Origin: Accumulibacter sp.
GTDB taxonomy: Bacteria; Pseudomonadota; Gammaproteobacteria; Burkholderiales; Rhodocyclaceae
Assembly (NCBI GenBank): GCA_024235715.1
Contig: JACKLW010000016.1
Span: 1 to 64,000 of the forward strand
Direction: 5' to 3'
DNA: 64,000 nt
In this document: one piece after another, positions 38,986-50,244 of the stretch
Layout: each line of letters opens with the position of its first letter
How positions within the stretch are numbered: position 1 is the stretch's first letter
Notes under the pieces: generated by a model
The model's database searches: none
The model's input: only the letters and a program-made list of their open reading frames with translations
Told to the model about the DNA's origin: nothing
Made by a program: the position numbers and the translations under genes

Positions 38986-40073
38986 TGCTGCTGCTGCTGG
39001 CGCAATGGTTGGCGCAGGACGTGCGCGCTTTCAACGTTTTCGGTTACATCACCCTGCGCACCGTTCTCGCGGCGATGACAGCGCTGATCATCTCGTTCAT
39101 GGCCGGCCCCCCGCTCATCCGCTGGCTGGCAGCCAAGAAGATTGGCCAGGCGGTGCGCCGGGACGGCCCGCAAACGCACCTCGTGAAGTCGGGAACGCCG
39201 ACCATGGGTGGGGCCCTGGTCCTGATCGCGATCAGCGTCACCACCGTGCTCTGGGGCGACCTCAGCAATCGCTACGTCTGGGTGGTGTTGATCGTCACCA
39301 TGGGCTTCGGTGGGATCGGCTGGTACGACGACTGGCAGAAGGTGGTCAATCGCGACCCGCGCGGCCTGGCTTCGCGCTGGAAGTACTTCTGGCAATCGGC
39401 GCTCGGCTTGCTGGTGGCGCTTTATCTTGGTCTGAGCGCCAGCGATCCGGCGCAATTGCAGCTGATCGTCCCCTTCTTCAAGACCGTTGCCTATCCCCTC
39501 GGGATCGTCGGCTTCATTGTTCTCAGCTACCTGGTCGTCGTCGGTACCAGCAACGCCGTCAACCTGACCGATGGCCTCGATGGACTGGCAATCATGCCGG
39601 CGGTAATGATCGCCGCCGCGCTGGCCATCTTTGCCTATGTCGCCGGCAACTCGGTCTATGCCCGCTATCTCTTCCTGCCCTATGTTCCGGGTGCCGGTGA
39701 ATTGGCCATCTTCCTCGGCGCGATGGCTGGCGCCGGGCTCGGCTTCCTGTGGTTCAATGCCTACCCGGCGGAGGTGTTCATGGGAGACGTCGGTGCCCTG
39801 GCGCTCGGTGCGGCGCTCGGGACGGTGGCGATCATCGTCCGCCAGGAGATCGTGCTGGCGATCATGGGCGGCGTCTTCGTCGCCGAAACCCTGTCGGTCG
39901 CCGCGCAGGTCATCTATTACAAGATCACCGGCGGCCGGCGGATCTTCCGTATGGCGCCACTGCACCATCATTTCGAGCTCGGCGGCTGGAAAGAAACCCA
40001 GGTCGTCGTCCGCTTCTGGATCATCACCATCATGCTGGTGCTGATCGGCTTGTCGAGCCTGAAGCTGCGCTGA
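38985..40073 (+). CDS. mraY: Phospho-N-acetylmuramoyl-pentapeptide transferase MraY
   Basis: Integral membrane enzyme that joins phospho-MurNAc-pentapeptide to undecaprenyl phosphate, giving lipid I. The 362 residues with about 10 membrane segments match the family (360). Signatures are the GTPTMGG region (about 67-73), [21 protein letters not shown] (about 190-202), [10 protein letters not shown], and the HHHFE motif near residue 328. The start ATG 38985 overlaps the murF stop by one base (TGATG). Confidence 0.97.
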   Translation: MLLLLAQWLAQDVRAFNVFGYITLRTVLAAMTALIISFMAGPPLIRWLAAKKIGQAVRRDGPQTHLVKSGTPTMGGALVLIAISVTTVLWGDLSNRYVWVVLIVTMGFGGIGWYDDWQKVVNRDPRGLASRWKYFWQSALGLLVALYLGLSASDPAQLQLIVPFFKTVAYPLGIVGFIVLSYLVVVGTSNAVNLTDGLDGLAIMPAVMIAAALAIFAYVAGNSVYARYLFLPYVPGAGELAIFLGAMAGAGLGFLWFNAYPAEVFMGDVGALALGAALGTVAIIVRQEIVLAIMGGVFVAETLSVAAQVIYYKITGGRRIFRMAPLHHHFELGGWKETQVVVRFWIITIMLVLIGLSSLKLR

Positions 40074-40074
40074 G

Positions 40075-41442
40075 ATGGAACTCCGGGAAAAGCTTGTTCT
40101 CGTCATTGGCCTCGGCGAAAGCGGGCTGGCGATGGCCCGCTGGCTGACGCGGCAGGGGGCACGCGTCCGCGTCGCCGATAGCCGCAGCGCCCCACCCCGG
40201 GCAGCCGCCCTGCGTGCGGCGCTTCCCGACGTCGTTCTCCTTGCCGGTCCCTTCTCGCGCGAATCATTCCGGGGGGTCGATCTGATCGCCATTTCCCCGG
40301 GTGTCCCGGTGCAAGAGCCTCTGGTTCAGGAAGCGGTCGCGCGCGACGTGCCGCTGGTCTCCGAGATCGAGCTGTTTGCCTGGGCGGTGCACCGCCTGAC
40401 ACCGCAGGCAGCGCTGGTCGCGATTACCGGCAGCAATGGCAAGACGACCACCACCGCGCTGGTCGGTGCACTGTGTCGGGCGGCCGGGCGGCGGACGGCA
40501 GTCGCCGGCAATATCAGTCCGGCGGCGCTCGACGCGCTGATGACGGCAATCGATAGCGGCGATCTGCCGACGGTCTGGGTCCTCGAACTGTCGAGCTTCC
40601 AGCTCGAAACGACGCACACCCTGGCGGCCGACGCGGCGACCGTACTGAACGTCAGCGAGGACCATCTCGACCGTTACTCGGGTCTTGACGACTATGCCGC
40701 TGCAAAAGAACGCGTCTTTCAGGGCCGCGGCGTGATGGTCCTCAACCGTGACGACCCGCGCAGCCTGCAAGCAAGACGCGGTGATCGCCGCTGCCTCGGT
40801 TTCGGCCTCGGTCCGGCGCCGGCAGAGGGTGACTACGGCATCGAGAACGGCTGGCTGACGCGCGGCCGCGAGAAGCTGATCGCGATTGGCGCCCTGCAGC
40901 TCGTCGGCAGCCACAACGCCGCCAACGCACTCGCTGCACTTGCGCTGTGCGAAGCGATCGGCATCGACCCGCATGCCGTGCTGCCGGCGCTGGCAGCCTT
41001 CACCGGCCTCGCACATCGGCTGGAGTTGATAGCCGAGATACATGGTGTCAGTTACTTCGACGATTCCAAGGGAACCAACGTTGGCGCGACGCTGGCCGCG
41101 GTCGAGGGCCTGGACCGCAAAGTCGTGATCATTCTTGGTGGCGACGGCAAGGGGCAGGATTTTTCTCCTCTCCGCCGGGTCCTCGAAGAGCATGCCCGTG
41201 CGGTGGCACTGATCGGCCGCGACGCTCCGACGATAGCCGCGGTCCTGGCCGGCTGCGGCGTGCCGATGCACGGCTGCAGCGACATGGCCGAGGCCGTTCG
41301 CTGGTCTGCCGCGCAGGCGCAGCAGGGGGACGCCGTCCTGCTTTCTCCCGCCTGTGCCAGTACGGATATGTATCGCAACTATGCGCATCGCGCCGAAGCG
41401 TTTGTGGACGCTGTTCGCAGCCTCGCGCAGGAAGTCGCCTGA
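40075..41442 (+). CDS. murD: UDP-MurNAc-L-alanine--D-glutamate ligase MurD
   Basis: Adds D-glutamate to UDP-MurNAc-L-Ala in the cytoplasm. The 455 residues show an N-terminal Rossmann-like domain ([16 protein letters not shown]), the ATP loop [15 protein letters not shown] (about 118-132), the ELSSFQLE stretch and [10 protein letters not shown], then the C-terminal Mur ligase domain with [11 protein letters not shown]. It starts one base after mraY, and its stop overlaps the ftsW start. Confidence 0.96.
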   Translation: MELREKLVLVIGLGESGLAMARWLTRQGARVRVADSRSAPPRAAALRAALPDVVLLAGPFSRESFRGVDLIAISPGVPVQEPLVQEAVARDVPLVSEIELFAWAVHRLTPQAALVAITGSNGKTTTTALVGALCRAAGRRTAVAGNISPAALDALMTAIDSGDLPTVWVLELSSFQLETTHTLAADAATVLNVSEDHLDRYSGLDDYAAAKERVFQGRGVMVLNRDDPRSLQARRGDRRCLGFGLGPAPAEGDYGIENGWLTRGREKLIAIGALQLVGSHNAANALAALALCEAIGIDPHAVLPALAAFTGLAHRLELIAEIHGVSYFDDSKGTNVGATLAAVEGLDRKVVIILGGDGKGQDFSPLRRVLEEHARAVALIGRDAPTIAAVLAGCGVPMHGCSDMAEAVRWSAAQAQQGDAVLLSPACASTDMYRNYAHRAEAFVDAVRSLAQEVA

Positions 41443-42602
41443 TGCTGCAGACTTTCGACACGCCGCGCCGCCTGCCTTCGGAAATCGATCTGGTGCTCTT
41501 GTGGAGCACGCTGATCCTGCTGGTGATCGGCATGGTGATGGTGTACTCGGCGTCGATGGCCACCGCCGAGGCCGCTCGCGGAACCGGCAACCAGGCCGCC
41601 TACTACCTTGTCCGCCATGCCGTCTTCCTGACCATCGGGCTACTCGCTGCTGCCATCGTCTTCCAGGTGCCGATGTCCACCTGGCAGCGATGGTCGCCGT
41701 GGCTGTTCGTCGGCGGCTGCCTGCTCCTGGCCATGGTACTGATTCCCGGCATCGGCAGGGAAGTCAACGGGGCGCAGCGCTGGTTGCCCCTGGGGATCGT
41801 CAACCTGCAGCCTTCCGAGTTGATGAAGCTGTTTGCCGTCCTTTACGCCGCAGACTACACGGTGCGCAAGATGCCGCACATGCACGACCTGAAGAAGGCC
41901 TTCCTGCCGATGGCCTGCGCCATGGTCGCCGTCGGCATCCTGCTGCTCAAGGAGCCCGACTTCGGTGCTTTCGTGGTCATCATTTTGGTGGCCTTCAGTA
42001 TCCTCTTTCTCGGCGGCATGCGGGCGCGCCTTTTCGTCGTGCTGATCATCGTTCTGGCTGCCGCGTTTGCTGCGCTGATCATCCTTTCTCCTTACCGGCG
42101 CGATCGCATCTTCGGGTTCATGGATCCCTGGGCTGACGCCTTCGGACGCGGCTATCAGCTGTCGCATGCACTGATCGCCTTCGGACGTGGCGAGTTGTTT
42201 GGCGTCGGTCTTGGCGCCAGCGTCGAAAAGCTCTTCTACCTGCCTGAAGCGCACACCGACTTTCTTCTCGCAGTGATTGCCGAAGAACTGGGCTTCGTTG
42301 GCGTTCTGGCAATCATCATCCTGTTCGGTCTTCTGGTGCAGCGCGCCTTCGCCATCGGGCGCCAGGCGGTCAGCCTCGAGCGCCTCTATTCTGCCCTGGT
42401 CGCGCAGGGAATCGGCGTCTGGCTCGGCGTGCAGGGTTTCATCAACATGGGCGTCAATACCGGCCTGCTGCCGACCAAGGGCCTGACCCTGCCTTTGATG
42501 AGTTTTGGCGGCTCGGGAATTCTTGCCAACTGCGTGGCGGTGGCGGTGCTGCTCAGAATCGACTGGGAGAATCGCCAGTTGATGCGTGGGGCAAAGGTAT
42601 GA
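41442..42602 (+). CDS. ftsW: Septal peptidoglycan polymerase FtsW
   Basis: SEDS-family glycosyltransferase that polymerises lipid II at the septum with FtsI. It has 386 residues and 10 membrane segments. Family marks are GMVMVYSAS (about 28-36), [21 protein letters not shown] (about 104-124) and, near the C-terminus, [19 protein letters not shown]. The frame is open far upstream inside murD, but ATG 41442, overlapping the murD stop, gives the usual size. Its stop overlaps the murG ATG. Confidence 0.96.
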   Translation: MLQTFDTPRRLPSEIDLVLLWSTLILLVIGMVMVYSASMATAEAARGTGNQAAYYLVRHAVFLTIGLLAAAIVFQVPMSTWQRWSPWLFVGGCLLLAMVLIPGIGREVNGAQRWLPLGIVNLQPSELMKLFAVLYAADYTVRKMPHMHDLKKAFLPMACAMVAVGILLLKEPDFGAFVVIILVAFSILFLGGMRARLFVVLIIVLAAAFAALIILSPYRRDRIFGFMDPWADAFGRGYQLSHALIAFGRGELFGVGLGASVEKLFYLPEAHTDFLLAVIAEELGFVGVLAIIILFGLLVQRAFAIGRQAVSLERLYSALVAQGIGVWLGVQGFINMGVNTGLLPTKGLTLPLMSFGGSGILANCVAVAVLLRIDWENRQLMRGAKV

Positions 42603-43669
42603 GTGCGTCCTTCAGCAGAACCCTGCTGGTCATGGCCGGAGGTACTGGCGGGCACGTCTTTCCCGGTCTGGCGGTCGCCGACCTGCTCAGCAGCCGTAAC
42701 TGGAAGGTCGTCTGGATGGGCGCGCCGGGGAGCATGGAAGCGAGGCTGGTCCCCGCGCGTGGCTACGAAATGGCCTGGGTCCGTTTTGCAGCGCTGCGTG
42801 GCAAAGGCCTGCTGCGCAAGCTGCTGCTTCCGTTCCATCTGTTGTCGGCCTGCTGGCAGGCGCGCCGTGAAATTCGCCGCGTCAAACCCGACGTCGTTCT
42901 CGGGATGGGCGGTTACATCAGCTTCCCCGGCGGCTTGATGGCCGCGCTGCTGCGCTGTCCGCTGGTGATTCATGAGCAGAATTCCGTCGCCGGCCTGGCC
43001 AACAGGGTGCTCGCAAGATTCGCGGACCGGATCGCCTGTGGCTTTCCGGACGTCCTGCCGAAAGGGGTCTGGGTCGGCAATCCCTTGCGGCCGGAAATGA
43101 GCCGTGTGCCGGTGCCGGCGGAACGCCTCGCCGGTCGCCAGTCGCCGCTGAATTTGCTGGTGCTGGGCGGCAGCCTGGGGGCTGCGGCGCTCAACGAGGT
43201 CGTTCCGGAAGGCCTGGCGCTTATCGACCCCGCCGAACGCCCGCAGGTCGTCCATCAGGCGGGCGAGAAACACCTCTCGCAGCTGCAGGAGAACTACCGG
43301 GCTGCCGGCGTGCAGGCGCACTGCGCCGCGTTCATCGAAGACATGGCCGGGGCCTACGAGTGGGCCGACCTGGTGCTCTGTCGTGCTGGCGCGCTCACTG
43401 TCGCCGAACTTGCCGCTACCGGAGTGGCGAGCGTCCTGGTCCCCTTTCCCTACGCGGTCGACGACCATCAGACGGTCAACGCCAGATTCCTGTCGCTGGC
43501 TGGCGCGGCAATCCTGCTGCCGCAGTCGCAAATGACGCCGGAGTCGATCAGTCTGCTGCGCAACTACTCGCGTGGACAGCTGGAGGAAATGGCCGAAAAG
43601 GCGCGGCAGCTGGCCAGGCCGGACGCGACGGCGGATGTCGCCAAAATGTGCGAGGAAGTCGCCAGGTGA
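42599..43669 (+). CDS. murG: Lipid II synthase MurG (GlcNAc transferase)
   Basis: Membrane-associated enzyme that adds GlcNAc to lipid I. The 356 residues fit the family (355 in E. coli). The N-terminal glycine loop [17 protein letters not shown] (about 11-27), the [12 protein letters not shown] block, the [15 protein letters not shown] loop and the donor-binding [15 protein letters not shown] are all present. ATG overlaps the ftsW stop (ATGA); the stop overlaps the murC GTG. Confidence 0.96.
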   Translation: MSASFSRTLLVMAGGTGGHVFPGLAVADLLSSRNWKVVWMGAPGSMEARLVPARGYEMAWVRFAALRGKGLLRKLLLPFHLLSACWQARREIRRVKPDVVLGMGGYISFPGGLMAALLRCPLVIHEQNSVAGLANRVLARFADRIACGFPDVLPKGVWVGNPLRPEMSRVPVPAERLAGRQSPLNLLVLGGSLGAAALNEVVPEGLALIDPAERPQVVHQAGEKHLSQLQENYRAAGVQAHCAAFIEDMAGAYEWADLVLCRAGALTVAELAATGVASVLVPFPYAVDDHQTVNARFLSLAGAAILLPQSQMTPESISLLRNYSRGQLEEMAEKARQLARPDATADVAKMCEEVAR

Positions 43670-45054
43670 AACACAAAGTCAAGCGTATCCACTTCGTCGG
43701 CATTGGCGGCGTAGGCATGAGCGGCATTGCCGAGGTGCTGGCGAATCTGGGCTTCCTGGTCAGCGGATCCGATCTCGCCGACAACTCGACCACCAGGCGC
43801 CTTGCCAGTATCGGTGTGCGCACCGTTCTCGGGCACGCCGCCGGGAACGTCGATGGCGCCGATGCAGTTGTCGTCTCCTCGGCCGTCAAGGAGGACAATC
43901 CCGAAGTCATCGCCGCCCGCGAGCGCAAGCTGCCTGTCGTGCCGCGTGCACAGATGCTGGCCGAGCTGATGCGCCTGAAGCAGGGTATAGCCATTGCCGG
44001 CACGCACGGCAAGACCACCACCACCAGCCTGACGGCGTCGATTCTTGCCGAGGGCGGGATGGATCCGACCTTCGTCATCGGTGGTCGCCTCAACGCGGCC
44101 GGCGCCAACGCGCGCCTGGGATCCGGCGAGTTCCTGGTGGCCGAAGCGGACGAATCCGACGCCTCGTTCCTGTTCCTTTCGCCGGTAATCTCGATCGTCA
44201 CCAACATCGATGCCGATCATATGGAAACCTACGGACACGATTTCAATCGGCTCAAGCTGGCCTTCGTCGACTTCCTGCAGCGCCTGCCGTTCTACGGCGT
44301 CGCCGTGCTCTGTGCCGACGATGCCAATGTCCGGGAAATCATCCCCATGGTGAGCAAGCAGATCGTCACCTACGGCCTCGATCCCTCGGCCAACGTCTAT
44401 GCCGAGAATGTGGTGGCGGCCGGCGGGCAGATGCATTTCGACTGCGTGCGGGTCAACGGCAAGGTCAGCCGTCTGCCGGTTACCCTCAACCTGCCGGGAC
44501 GACATAACGTCCTCAATGCGCTGGCGGCTATCGCCGTAGCCAGCGAACTGGGCGTTGCCGACGAGGTGATCGTCGCGGCCCTCACCGGCTTCACCGGCGT
44601 CGACCGGCGTTTCCAGCGCTATCCCGACGTCAGCCTGCCCGACGGCGGCAGCATCAGTCTGGTCGATGACTACGGCCATCATCCGGTCGAGATGCGGGCG
44701 ACGATTGCCGCTGCGCGCGGTGCGTTTCCGGATCGCCGCCTGTTGCTCGCCTTTCAGCCACATCGCTACACACGTACGCGTGATTGCTTCGAGGACTTCG
44801 TGAGCGTGCTCAGCTCTGTCGACGCGCTGCTGCTCACCGAAGTCTATGCTGCCGGCGAACAGGCGATCGTTGCCGCCGACGGGCGGGCGCTGGCGCGCGC
44901 CCTGCGGGTGGCCGGCAAGGTCGAACCGGTGTTCGTCGATGAGCTTGGCAATCTGCCGCAGGCGATTCTCGATGTGGCACGCGACGGCGACGTGGTGATG
45001 ACCATGGGCGCGGGTTCGATTGGCGGTATCGCCGGCAAGCTGGTGGCTGGCTAG
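43666..45054 (+). CDS. murC: UDP-MurNAc--L-alanine ligase MurC
   Basis: First peptide-adding ligase of the precursor pathway. The 462 residues begin with the [18 protein letters not shown]ossmann motif (about 6-23) and have the ATP loop [12 protein letters not shown] (about 108-119) and the [11 protein letters not shown] stretch. The DDYGHHPVE block follows in the third domain. The start is GTG 43666 overlapping the murG stop; the frame upstream is a shadow of murG. It precedes ddl by one base. Confidence 0.96.
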   Translation: MKHKVKRIHFVGIGGVGMSGIAEVLANLGFLVSGSDLADNSTTRRLASIGVRTVLGHAAGNVDGADAVVVSSAVKEDNPEVIAARERKLPVVPRAQMLAELMRLKQGIAIAGTHGKTTTTSLTASILAEGGMDPTFVIGGRLNAAGANARLGSGEFLVAEADESDASFLFLSPVISIVTNIDADHMETYGHDFNRLKLAFVDFLQRLPFYGVAVLCADDANVREIIPMVSKQIVTYGLDPSANVYAENVVAAGGQMHFDCVRVNGKVSRLPVTLNLPGRHNVLNALAAIAVASELGVADEVIVAALTGFTGVDRRFQRYPDVSLPDGGSISLVDDYGHHPVEMRATIAAARGAFPDRRLLLAFQPHRYTRTRDCFEDFVSVLSSVDALLLTEVYAAGEQAIVAADGRALARALRVAGKVEPVFVDELGNLPQAILDVARDGDVVMTMGAGSIGGIAGKLVAG

Positions 45055-45055
45055 G

Positions 45056-45991
45056 ATGACGACCCTGAACGATCAGAACTTCGGAAAGGTCGCCGTCCTC
45101 TTCGGTGGTCGTTCGGCCGAGCGCGAGGTGTCGTTGAGCAGCGGCTCGCGGGTGCTCGAAGCCTTGCATCGTCGGGGAGTCGACGCCCATGCCTTCGATC
45201 CCGCGGAGCGGAAACTCGATGAACTGGCGGCCTTCGATCGTGCCTTCATCGCCCTGCACGGGCGCTATGGTGAAGACGGGACGATCCAGGGCGTGCTCGA
45301 GCTGATGGGCATTCCGTACACCGGCAGTGGCGTGATGGCTTCGGCGATCGGCATGGACAAGTGGCGCAGCAAGATGCTGTGGCATGCCGCCGGAGTCCCG
45401 GTGCCGGACTACGTGCTGCTGGATGCCGATTCCGACTTCGCCTCGGTCGAGGCGAGGCTGGGTTTGCCACTGTTCGTCAAGCCAGCCTGTGAAGGCTCGT
45501 CGATCGGCATCAGCAAGGTCAAGCGCGCTGGCGAGCTCGCCGCCGCGCACGCCGAAGCCGCTCGGCATGATTCGCTGGTAATCGCCGAACGTGCCATTCT
45601 CGGCGGCGAGTATACGATCGCCATTCTCGGCGATCGGGCGCTGCCGATCGTCAAGATCGAACCGACTACCGAATTCTATGACTATGACGCCAAATACCTG
45701 CGTGACGATACCGCCTACCGCTGCCCTTGCGGACTCCCGGAAAGCCTCGAGCGCGAGCTCGGCGAACAGGCGTTGTACGCATTTCGCGTTCTGGGCGGTC
45801 GCGGCTGGGGGCGGGTCGACTTGCTGATGGATCATGTGCTGCGCGGGGAGACCTGGCAAAGCTACGTTCTCGAAGTAAATACCTCTCCTGGAATGACCGA
45901 TCACTCGCTGGTGCCGATGGCGGCGCGCGCAGCGGGCATTCCTTACGACGAACTGGTGCTTCGCGTCCTTGCACTAGCCTCCCTGGGATGA
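45056..45991 (+). CDS. ddlB: D-alanine--D-alanine ligase
   Basis: ATP-grasp enzyme that makes the D-Ala-D-Ala dipeptide used by MurF. The 311 residues from ATG 45056 contain [17 protein letters not shown] (about 11-27), [32 protein letters not shown] and the C-terminal [16 protein letters not shown] longer frame from 45020 overlaps murC and is not used. Position inside the cluster favours the name ddlB. Target of D-cycloserine. Confidence 0.96.
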   Translation: MTTLNDQNFGKVAVLFGGRSAEREVSLSSGSRVLEALHRRGVDAHAFDPAERKLDELAAFDRAFIALHGRYGEDGTIQGVLELMGIPYTGSGVMASAIGMDKWRSKMLWHAAGVPVPDYVLLDADSDFASVEARLGLPLFVKPACEGSSIGISKVKRAGELAAAHAEAARHDSLVIAERAILGGEYTIAILGDRALPIVKIEPTTEFYDYDAKYLRDDTAYRCPCGLPESLERELGEQALYAFRVLGGRGWGRVDLLMDHVLRGETWQSYVLEVNTSPGMTDHSLVPMAARAAGIPYDELVLRVLALASLG

Positions 45992-45994
45992 GCG

Positions 45995-46747
45995 ATGTGG
46001 CACAAACCGCAACTGATGACCGCAGTTTCAGATCTGCTCCTGCTGGCGGCCGGGGCAGCGTTGCTGGTTGCAGCGGTGATCTGGGGGGCGCCGCGTTTGC
46101 GGCTGATTCCGCTGGACGAGGTGCGGGTGACGCACGAACTGCGGGAGGTTCAGCGCAGCGAGATCGAGGAATCACTGGAGGTGCTCCTGCGCGGCAGCTT
46201 CTTCACGGTCAATCTGGAAGCCCTGCGCCTGTCGCTCGAGCAACTGCCCTGGGTGCGCCGCGCGGAAGTGTGGCGGAAATGGCCGGCGCGCATCGACATC
46301 AATATCGAGGAGCATCAGGCGGTTGCGCACTGGGGCGCTGGCTCCGGCGAACTGGTCAACACCTATGGCGAGGTTTTTGCCGCCTCGCTCCCCGAAGAGC
46401 GACGATTGCCGCGGCTCGACGGGCCGAGCGGCTCATCTGTCGAAGTCCTGCGCCGCCACGAGGAGTTTGCCCGGATCCTGAAGCCAATTGGTCAGCAACT
46501 GGCGCAGGTGGCCTTGTCGCCGCGCCTGGCGTGGGTCATCGAGCTGGAGGATGGAATGTTGGTTGAGCTTGGTCGCGAGCAGGCAAAGGCACCACTTCAG
46601 ATGCGCCTGCAGCGTTTCGTCGATTACTACCCGACGCTGTCGGACACCCGCCATGGGCGGCCCTTGGCGGTGGACATGCGGTATCCCAACGGCTTTGCAT
46701 TGCGCTTCGCGGCCAGTGCGGGTCACGAAGTCAAAGGAAAGAAATGA
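45995..46747 (+). CDS. ftsQ: Cell division protein FtsQ
   Basis: Bitopic divisome protein linking early and late division proteins through FtsB and FtsL. The 250 residues have an N-terminal membrane segment (about 13-31), a POTRA domain (LDEVRVTHELREV onward, about 40-110) and a beta domain ending near 240. A single continuous chain, with no signs of damage. It starts 3 bases after ddl, and its stop overlaps the ftsA ATG (ATGA). Sequence conservation in the family is low; position and topology carry the call. Confidence 0.94.
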   Translation: MWHKPQLMTAVSDLLLLAAGAALLVAAVIWGAPRLRLIPLDEVRVTHELREVQRSEIEESLEVLLRGSFFTVNLEALRLSLEQLPWVRRAEVWRKWPARIDINIEEHQAVAHWGAGSGELVNTYGEVFAASLPEERRLPRLDGPSGSSVEVLRRHEEFARILKPIGQQLAQVALSPRLAWVIELEDGMLVELGREQAKAPLQMRLQRFVDYYPTLSDTRHGRPLAVDMRYPNGFALRFAASAGHEVKGKK

Positions 46748-47973
46748 GCAGGGACAGCAAGGATCTGATCGTCGGACTCGACATCGGCACGTCGAAGATC
46801 GTGGCCCTGGTCGCAGAACTCACCCCGGAAGGGCGGGTAAACGTGATCGGCATGGGACAACAGGAATCCCGGGGGCTCAAGAAAGGCGTGGTGGTCAACA
46901 TCGAGGAGACCGTGGCGACGATTTCCCGCGTCCTGCAGGAGGTGGAACTGATGGCCGACTGCAAGGTGCGAGATGTCTATACCGGCATCGCCGGCAGCCA
47001 CATCCGCAGCTTCAACTCCAACGGCATGGTGGCCATCAAGGACCGCGAAGTCACGCCGATGGACGTCGAGCGGGTAATCGAAACGGCGCGGGCGATGCCG
47101 ATTCCCGCCGATCAGGAAATCCTCCACATCCTGACGCAGGAGTTCATCATCGACGACCAGGACGGCATCCGCGAGCCTATTGGCATGAGCGGCTTTCGCC
47201 TCGAGGTCAAGGTGCACATCGTCACCGGTGCGGTCTCCGCCGCACAGAACATCATCAAGTGCGTGCGTCGCTGCGGCCTGGAAGTCAACGATCTGGTTCT
47301 GCAGCCACTGGCTTCGAGTTGCGCGGTGCTCTCCGAGGACGAGAAGGACCTTGGCATCTGCCTGATAGACATTGGCGGTGGCACCACCGATCTGGCGGTG
47401 TGGACGCAGGGCGCGATCCGTCACACGTCCGTGATCCCGATTGCCGGCGATCAGGTGACCAACGACATCGCCATGGCCCTGCGCACGCCAACGCGCGAGG
47501 CCGAGGACATCAAGCGCCGCTACGGCTGTGCCCTGGCCGACCTCGCCGACCCGGAAGACGCGCTCGACGTGGTTGGTGTCGATGATCGTCCTTCGCGCAA
47601 GCTGTCGCGCCGCGCGCTGGCGGATGTCATCCAGCCGCGCGTCGAGGAACTGTTCGAGCTGATCCAGGCCGAGCTTCGCCGTTCCGGCTTCGAAGACGTC
47701 CTGTCCTCGGGCATCGTGCTTACCGGCGGCGCCTCGGTAATGCCGGGGATGATCGAACTGGGCGAGGAGATTTTTCACATGCCCGTCCGTCTGGGCATAC
47801 CGAAGTATCAGGGGGCACTCGCGGACGTCGTCCAGAGTCCCCGCTTTTCAACCGCCTGCGGCCTCCTGCTCGAGGCGCAGACGCAGCGCAAACGTGGCTT
47901 GAAAGTGCGCGAAACGCGCGACGTAAAGCAGGTCTTCGGGCGCATGAGATCCTGGTTCGAGAAGAATTTCTGA
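46744..47973 (+). CDS. ftsA: Cell division protein FtsA
   Basis: Actin-like ATPase that tethers FtsZ to the membrane. The 409 residues contain the phosphate-1 motif VGLDIGTSKIVALVAEL (about 10-26), the SHIRSFNSNGMVAIK 1C region, the phosphate-2 motif CLIDIGGGTTDLAVW (about 206-220), the adenosine motif LTGGASVMPGM, and a C-terminal amphipathic membrane-targeting helix RMRSWFEKNF. ATGA overlap with ftsQ. ftsZ follows after 65 bases. Confidence 0.97.
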   Translation: MSRDSKDLIVGLDIGTSKIVALVAELTPEGRVNVIGMGQQESRGLKKGVVVNIEETVATISRVLQEVELMADCKVRDVYTGIAGSHIRSFNSNGMVAIKDREVTPMDVERVIETARAMPIPADQEILHILTQEFIIDDQDGIREPIGMSGFRLEVKVHIVTGAVSAAQNIIKCVRRCGLEVNDLVLQPLASSCAVLSEDEKDLGICLIDIGGGTTDLAVWTQGAIRHTSVIPIAGDQVTNDIAMALRTPTREAEDIKRRYGCALADLADPEDALDVVGVDDRPSRKLSRRALADVIQPRVEELFELIQAELRRSGFEDVLSSGIVLTGGASVMPGMIELGEEIFHMPVRLGIPKYQGALADVVQSPRFSTACGLLLEAQTQRKRGLKVRETRDVKQVFGRMRSWFEKNF

Positions 47974-48038
47974 CCTCAGGGCCGGCGGCAATCACCATTT
48001 TTTTGGCAACAGCAGAGTTTTTTGCAGAGGAGACGACA

Positions 48039-49214
48039 ATGTTTGAAATCATCGACAAGGAAGAACAGGGGAGCGACATGGATACCGTGATCAAAGTCAT
48101 CGGAATCGGTGGGGCGGGTGGCAACGCCGTCGACCACATGATCCGCGAGGGCGTCAATGGCGTCGACTTCATCGCCGCCAATACCGATTCGCAGGCGCTT
48201 GCCCGAAGCGTTGCCGTGCAGCGCCTGCAGCTCGGCAAGACCGGACTCGGCGCCGGGGCCAAGCCGGATGCCGGGCGCTGCGCGGCTATGGAAGAGCGCG
48301 ACGCCATCGCCGAGTCGCTGACCGGTGCCCACATGGTCTTCATTACCGCCGGCATGGGGGGGGGTACCGGCACCGGAGCTGCACCGATCGTTGCCGAGGT
48401 GGCGCGTGAACTCGGCGTGCTGACCGTCGCCGTGGTCACCAAGCCGTTTGGCTTCGAGGGAAAGCGCCTGAAGATTGCCGAAGAGGGTATTGCCGAACTG
48501 CAGAAACACGTGGACTCGCTGATCGTCATCCTCAACGACCGCCTGATGGACGTCCTCGGTGACGATGTGTCGATGGACGACGCCTTCAAGGCGGCCGACA
48601 ATGTCCTGCGCAACGCCGTCGGCGGCATTGCCGAGATCATCAATTTCCCGGGCCTGGTCAACGTCGATTTCGAGGACGTGCGCACGGTGATGGGTGAAAT
48701 GGGAATGGCGATGATGGGTTCGGCCAACGCTGCAGGTGTCGACCGCGCCCGGATTGCCGCCGAGAAGGCCGTGGCATCGCCGCTGCTCGAGGGGGTCAAC
48801 CTTTCCGGCGCCAAGGGCGTACTGGTGAACATTACCGCCACGCGGTCGCTGAAGATGAAGGAAGTCAATGAGGTGATGAATACTGTCCGTGCTTTTGCAG
48901 CCGAGGACGCGCACATCATCTTTGGCGCGGTCTACGACGAGACCATCGGCGACGACATTCGCGTGACGGTGGTTGCCACCGGGCTGGGGCAGGCGGCGGC
49001 CAAACGGCAGAGCTTCGAAGTGATCAACAGCGGGCTCACCCAGGCGACCGGTACCGACGGCCGTTTTGCGAATGGTCAGAGCGTGGACTATTCGAGCCTG
49101 GATCAGACGCCGGCAGTATTTCGCAAGGGACGCAGCGCGACTGTCGAAGCGCTGGCGAACAGCGGTGTCGATCGCTGGGATATTCCGGCCTTTCTCAGGA
49201 AGCAGGCCGACTGA
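48039..49214 (+). CDS. ftsZ: Cell division protein FtsZ
   Basis: Tubulin-like GTPase that forms the division ring. The 391 residues from ATG 48039, with GAGGAGA upstream, start MFEIIDKEEQGSD. Markers are VIGIGGAGGNAVDHMI (about 19-34), the tubulin signature AGMGGGTGTGAAPIVAEVA (about 104-122), the NFPGLVNVDFEDV synergy loop, and the conserved tail DIPAFLRKQAD that binds FtsA/ZipA. A TTG at 48003 would add 12 residues and is less likely. The 65-base gap after ftsA is the largest inside the mraZ-ftsZ run and may hold a promoter, but none is clear. Confidence 0.98.
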   Translation: MFEIIDKEEQGSDMDTVIKVIGIGGAGGNAVDHMIREGVNGVDFIAANTDSQALARSVAVQRLQLGKTGLGAGAKPDAGRCAAMEERDAIAESLTGAHMVFITAGMGGGTGTGAAPIVAEVARELGVLTVAVVTKPFGFEGKRLKIAEEGIAELQKHVDSLIVILNDRLMDVLGDDVSMDDAFKAADNVLRNAVGGIAEIINFPGLVNVDFEDVRTVMGEMGMAMMGSANAAGVDRARIAAEKAVASPLLEGVNLSGAKGVLVNITATRSLKMKEVNEVMNTVRAFAAEDAHIIFGAVYDETIGDDIRVTVVATGLGQAAAKRQSFEVINSGLTQATGTDGRFANGQSVDYSSLDQTPAVFRKGRSATVEALANSGVDRWDIPAFLRKQAD

Positions 49215-49273
49215 CGGCGCCGCCGCGGTAACTCCTCTGCACGGATTGGCGAGTATCGGCATAGCCCGGCTTG

Positions 49274-49282
49274 TGCTAGAAT
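49274..49282 (+). promoter_or_regulatory. Candidate extended -10 promoter of lpxC
   Basis: TGCTAGAAT matches an extended -10 (TGn followed by TAGAAT), 28 bases before the lpxC ATG and within the 96-base gap after ftsZ. The sequence right after it, TCGCC, is the same as before the FAD-FeS oxidoreductase gene. Confidence 0.5.
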
Positions 49283-49310
49283 TCGCCAATTCCATTGTTA
49301 TTTCAAGCAG

Positions 49311-50240
49311 ATGTTGAAACAGCGTACACTCAAGTCAGTGGTCCGTGCCGCTGGCGTCGGACTCCATTCCGGTGTCAAGGTCAACATGTGCCTGCGTCCG
49401 GCCGCGCCGGCGACAGGAATCGTCTTTCGACGCATCGATCTGGACCCGGTGGTCGACTTGCCGGCGTCTGCGTTGCTCGTTGGCGACACGCGCATGTGCT
49501 CGTGTCTGGAACTCGACGGGGCCAGGGTGGGCACGATCGAACACCTGATGTCGGCTTTTGCCGGTCTGGGTATCGACAATGCCTTTGTCGATCTGGATGC
49601 GGCCGAAGTGCCGATTCTCGACGGGTCGGCATCGCCGTTTGTCTTCCTGATCCAGTCCGCGGGGATCGAAGAGCAGGGTTCGCCCAAGAAATTCATCCGC
49701 GTCAAACGTCTGATCGAAGTGCGGGAGAGCGACCGATCCGGCGACAAATGGGCGCGTTTTGAACCTTACGATGGTTTCCGCCTGACTTTCTCCATCGGCT
49801 TCAATCATCCGGCGATCGATCGCACGGGGCAGTCCGTGACCATTGATTTCGCGGACAACTCCTATGTCCGCGAAGTCGCTCGCGCGCGCACCTTTGGCTT
49901 CATGCAGGAAGTGGAATGGTTGCGCGAGAACGGCCTGGCGCAGGGTGGCGGGCTCGAAAACGCCGTCGTGCTCGACGAGTACCGTGTTCTGAACGCGGAG
50001 GGCTTGCGTTACAGCGACGAGTTCGTCAGGCACAAGGTGCTCGACGCCATCGGGGACCTGTATTTGCTCGGAAACCCGTTGCTGGCTTCATTTGTCGCCC
50101 ACAAGTCAGGGCACGCGCTGAACAACGCGTTGGCCCGCGAACTCCTGGCCAACCCGGATGCCTGGGAGTACGTCAGTTTCGAAGACCGCGAACTGGCCCC
50201 GCAGTCCCTTTCTCGCTGGTTGGTCTTGCCGGCGGTCTGA
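49311..50240 (+). CDS. lpxC: UDP-3-O-acyl-GlcNAc deacetylase LpxC
   Basis: Zinc enzyme for the committed step of lipid A synthesis. The 309 residues match the family (305 in E. coli). Zinc ligands and catalytic residues are visible: His in [12 protein letters not shown] (about residue 79), [14 protein letters not shown] with His about 239 and Asp about 243, and HKSGHALNN with the catalytic His. Also [10 protein letters not shown] at 16-25. The final gene of the conserved cluster, with a 62-codon membrane protein gene 4 bases downstream. Confidence 0.97.
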   Translation: MLKQRTLKSVVRAAGVGLHSGVKVNMCLRPAAPATGIVFRRIDLDPVVDLPASALLVGDTRMCSCLELDGARVGTIEHLMSAFAGLGIDNAFVDLDAAEVPILDGSASPFVFLIQSAGIEEQGSPKKFIRVKRLIEVRESDRSGDKWARFEPYDGFRLTFSIGFNHPAIDRTGQSVTIDFADNSYVREVARARTFGFMQEVEWLRENGLAQGGGLENAVVLDEYRVLNAEGLRYSDEFVRHKVLDAIGDLYLLGNPLLASFVAHKSGHALNNALARELLANPDAWEYVSFEDRELAPQSLSRWLVLPAV

Positions 50241-50244
50241 GCCG

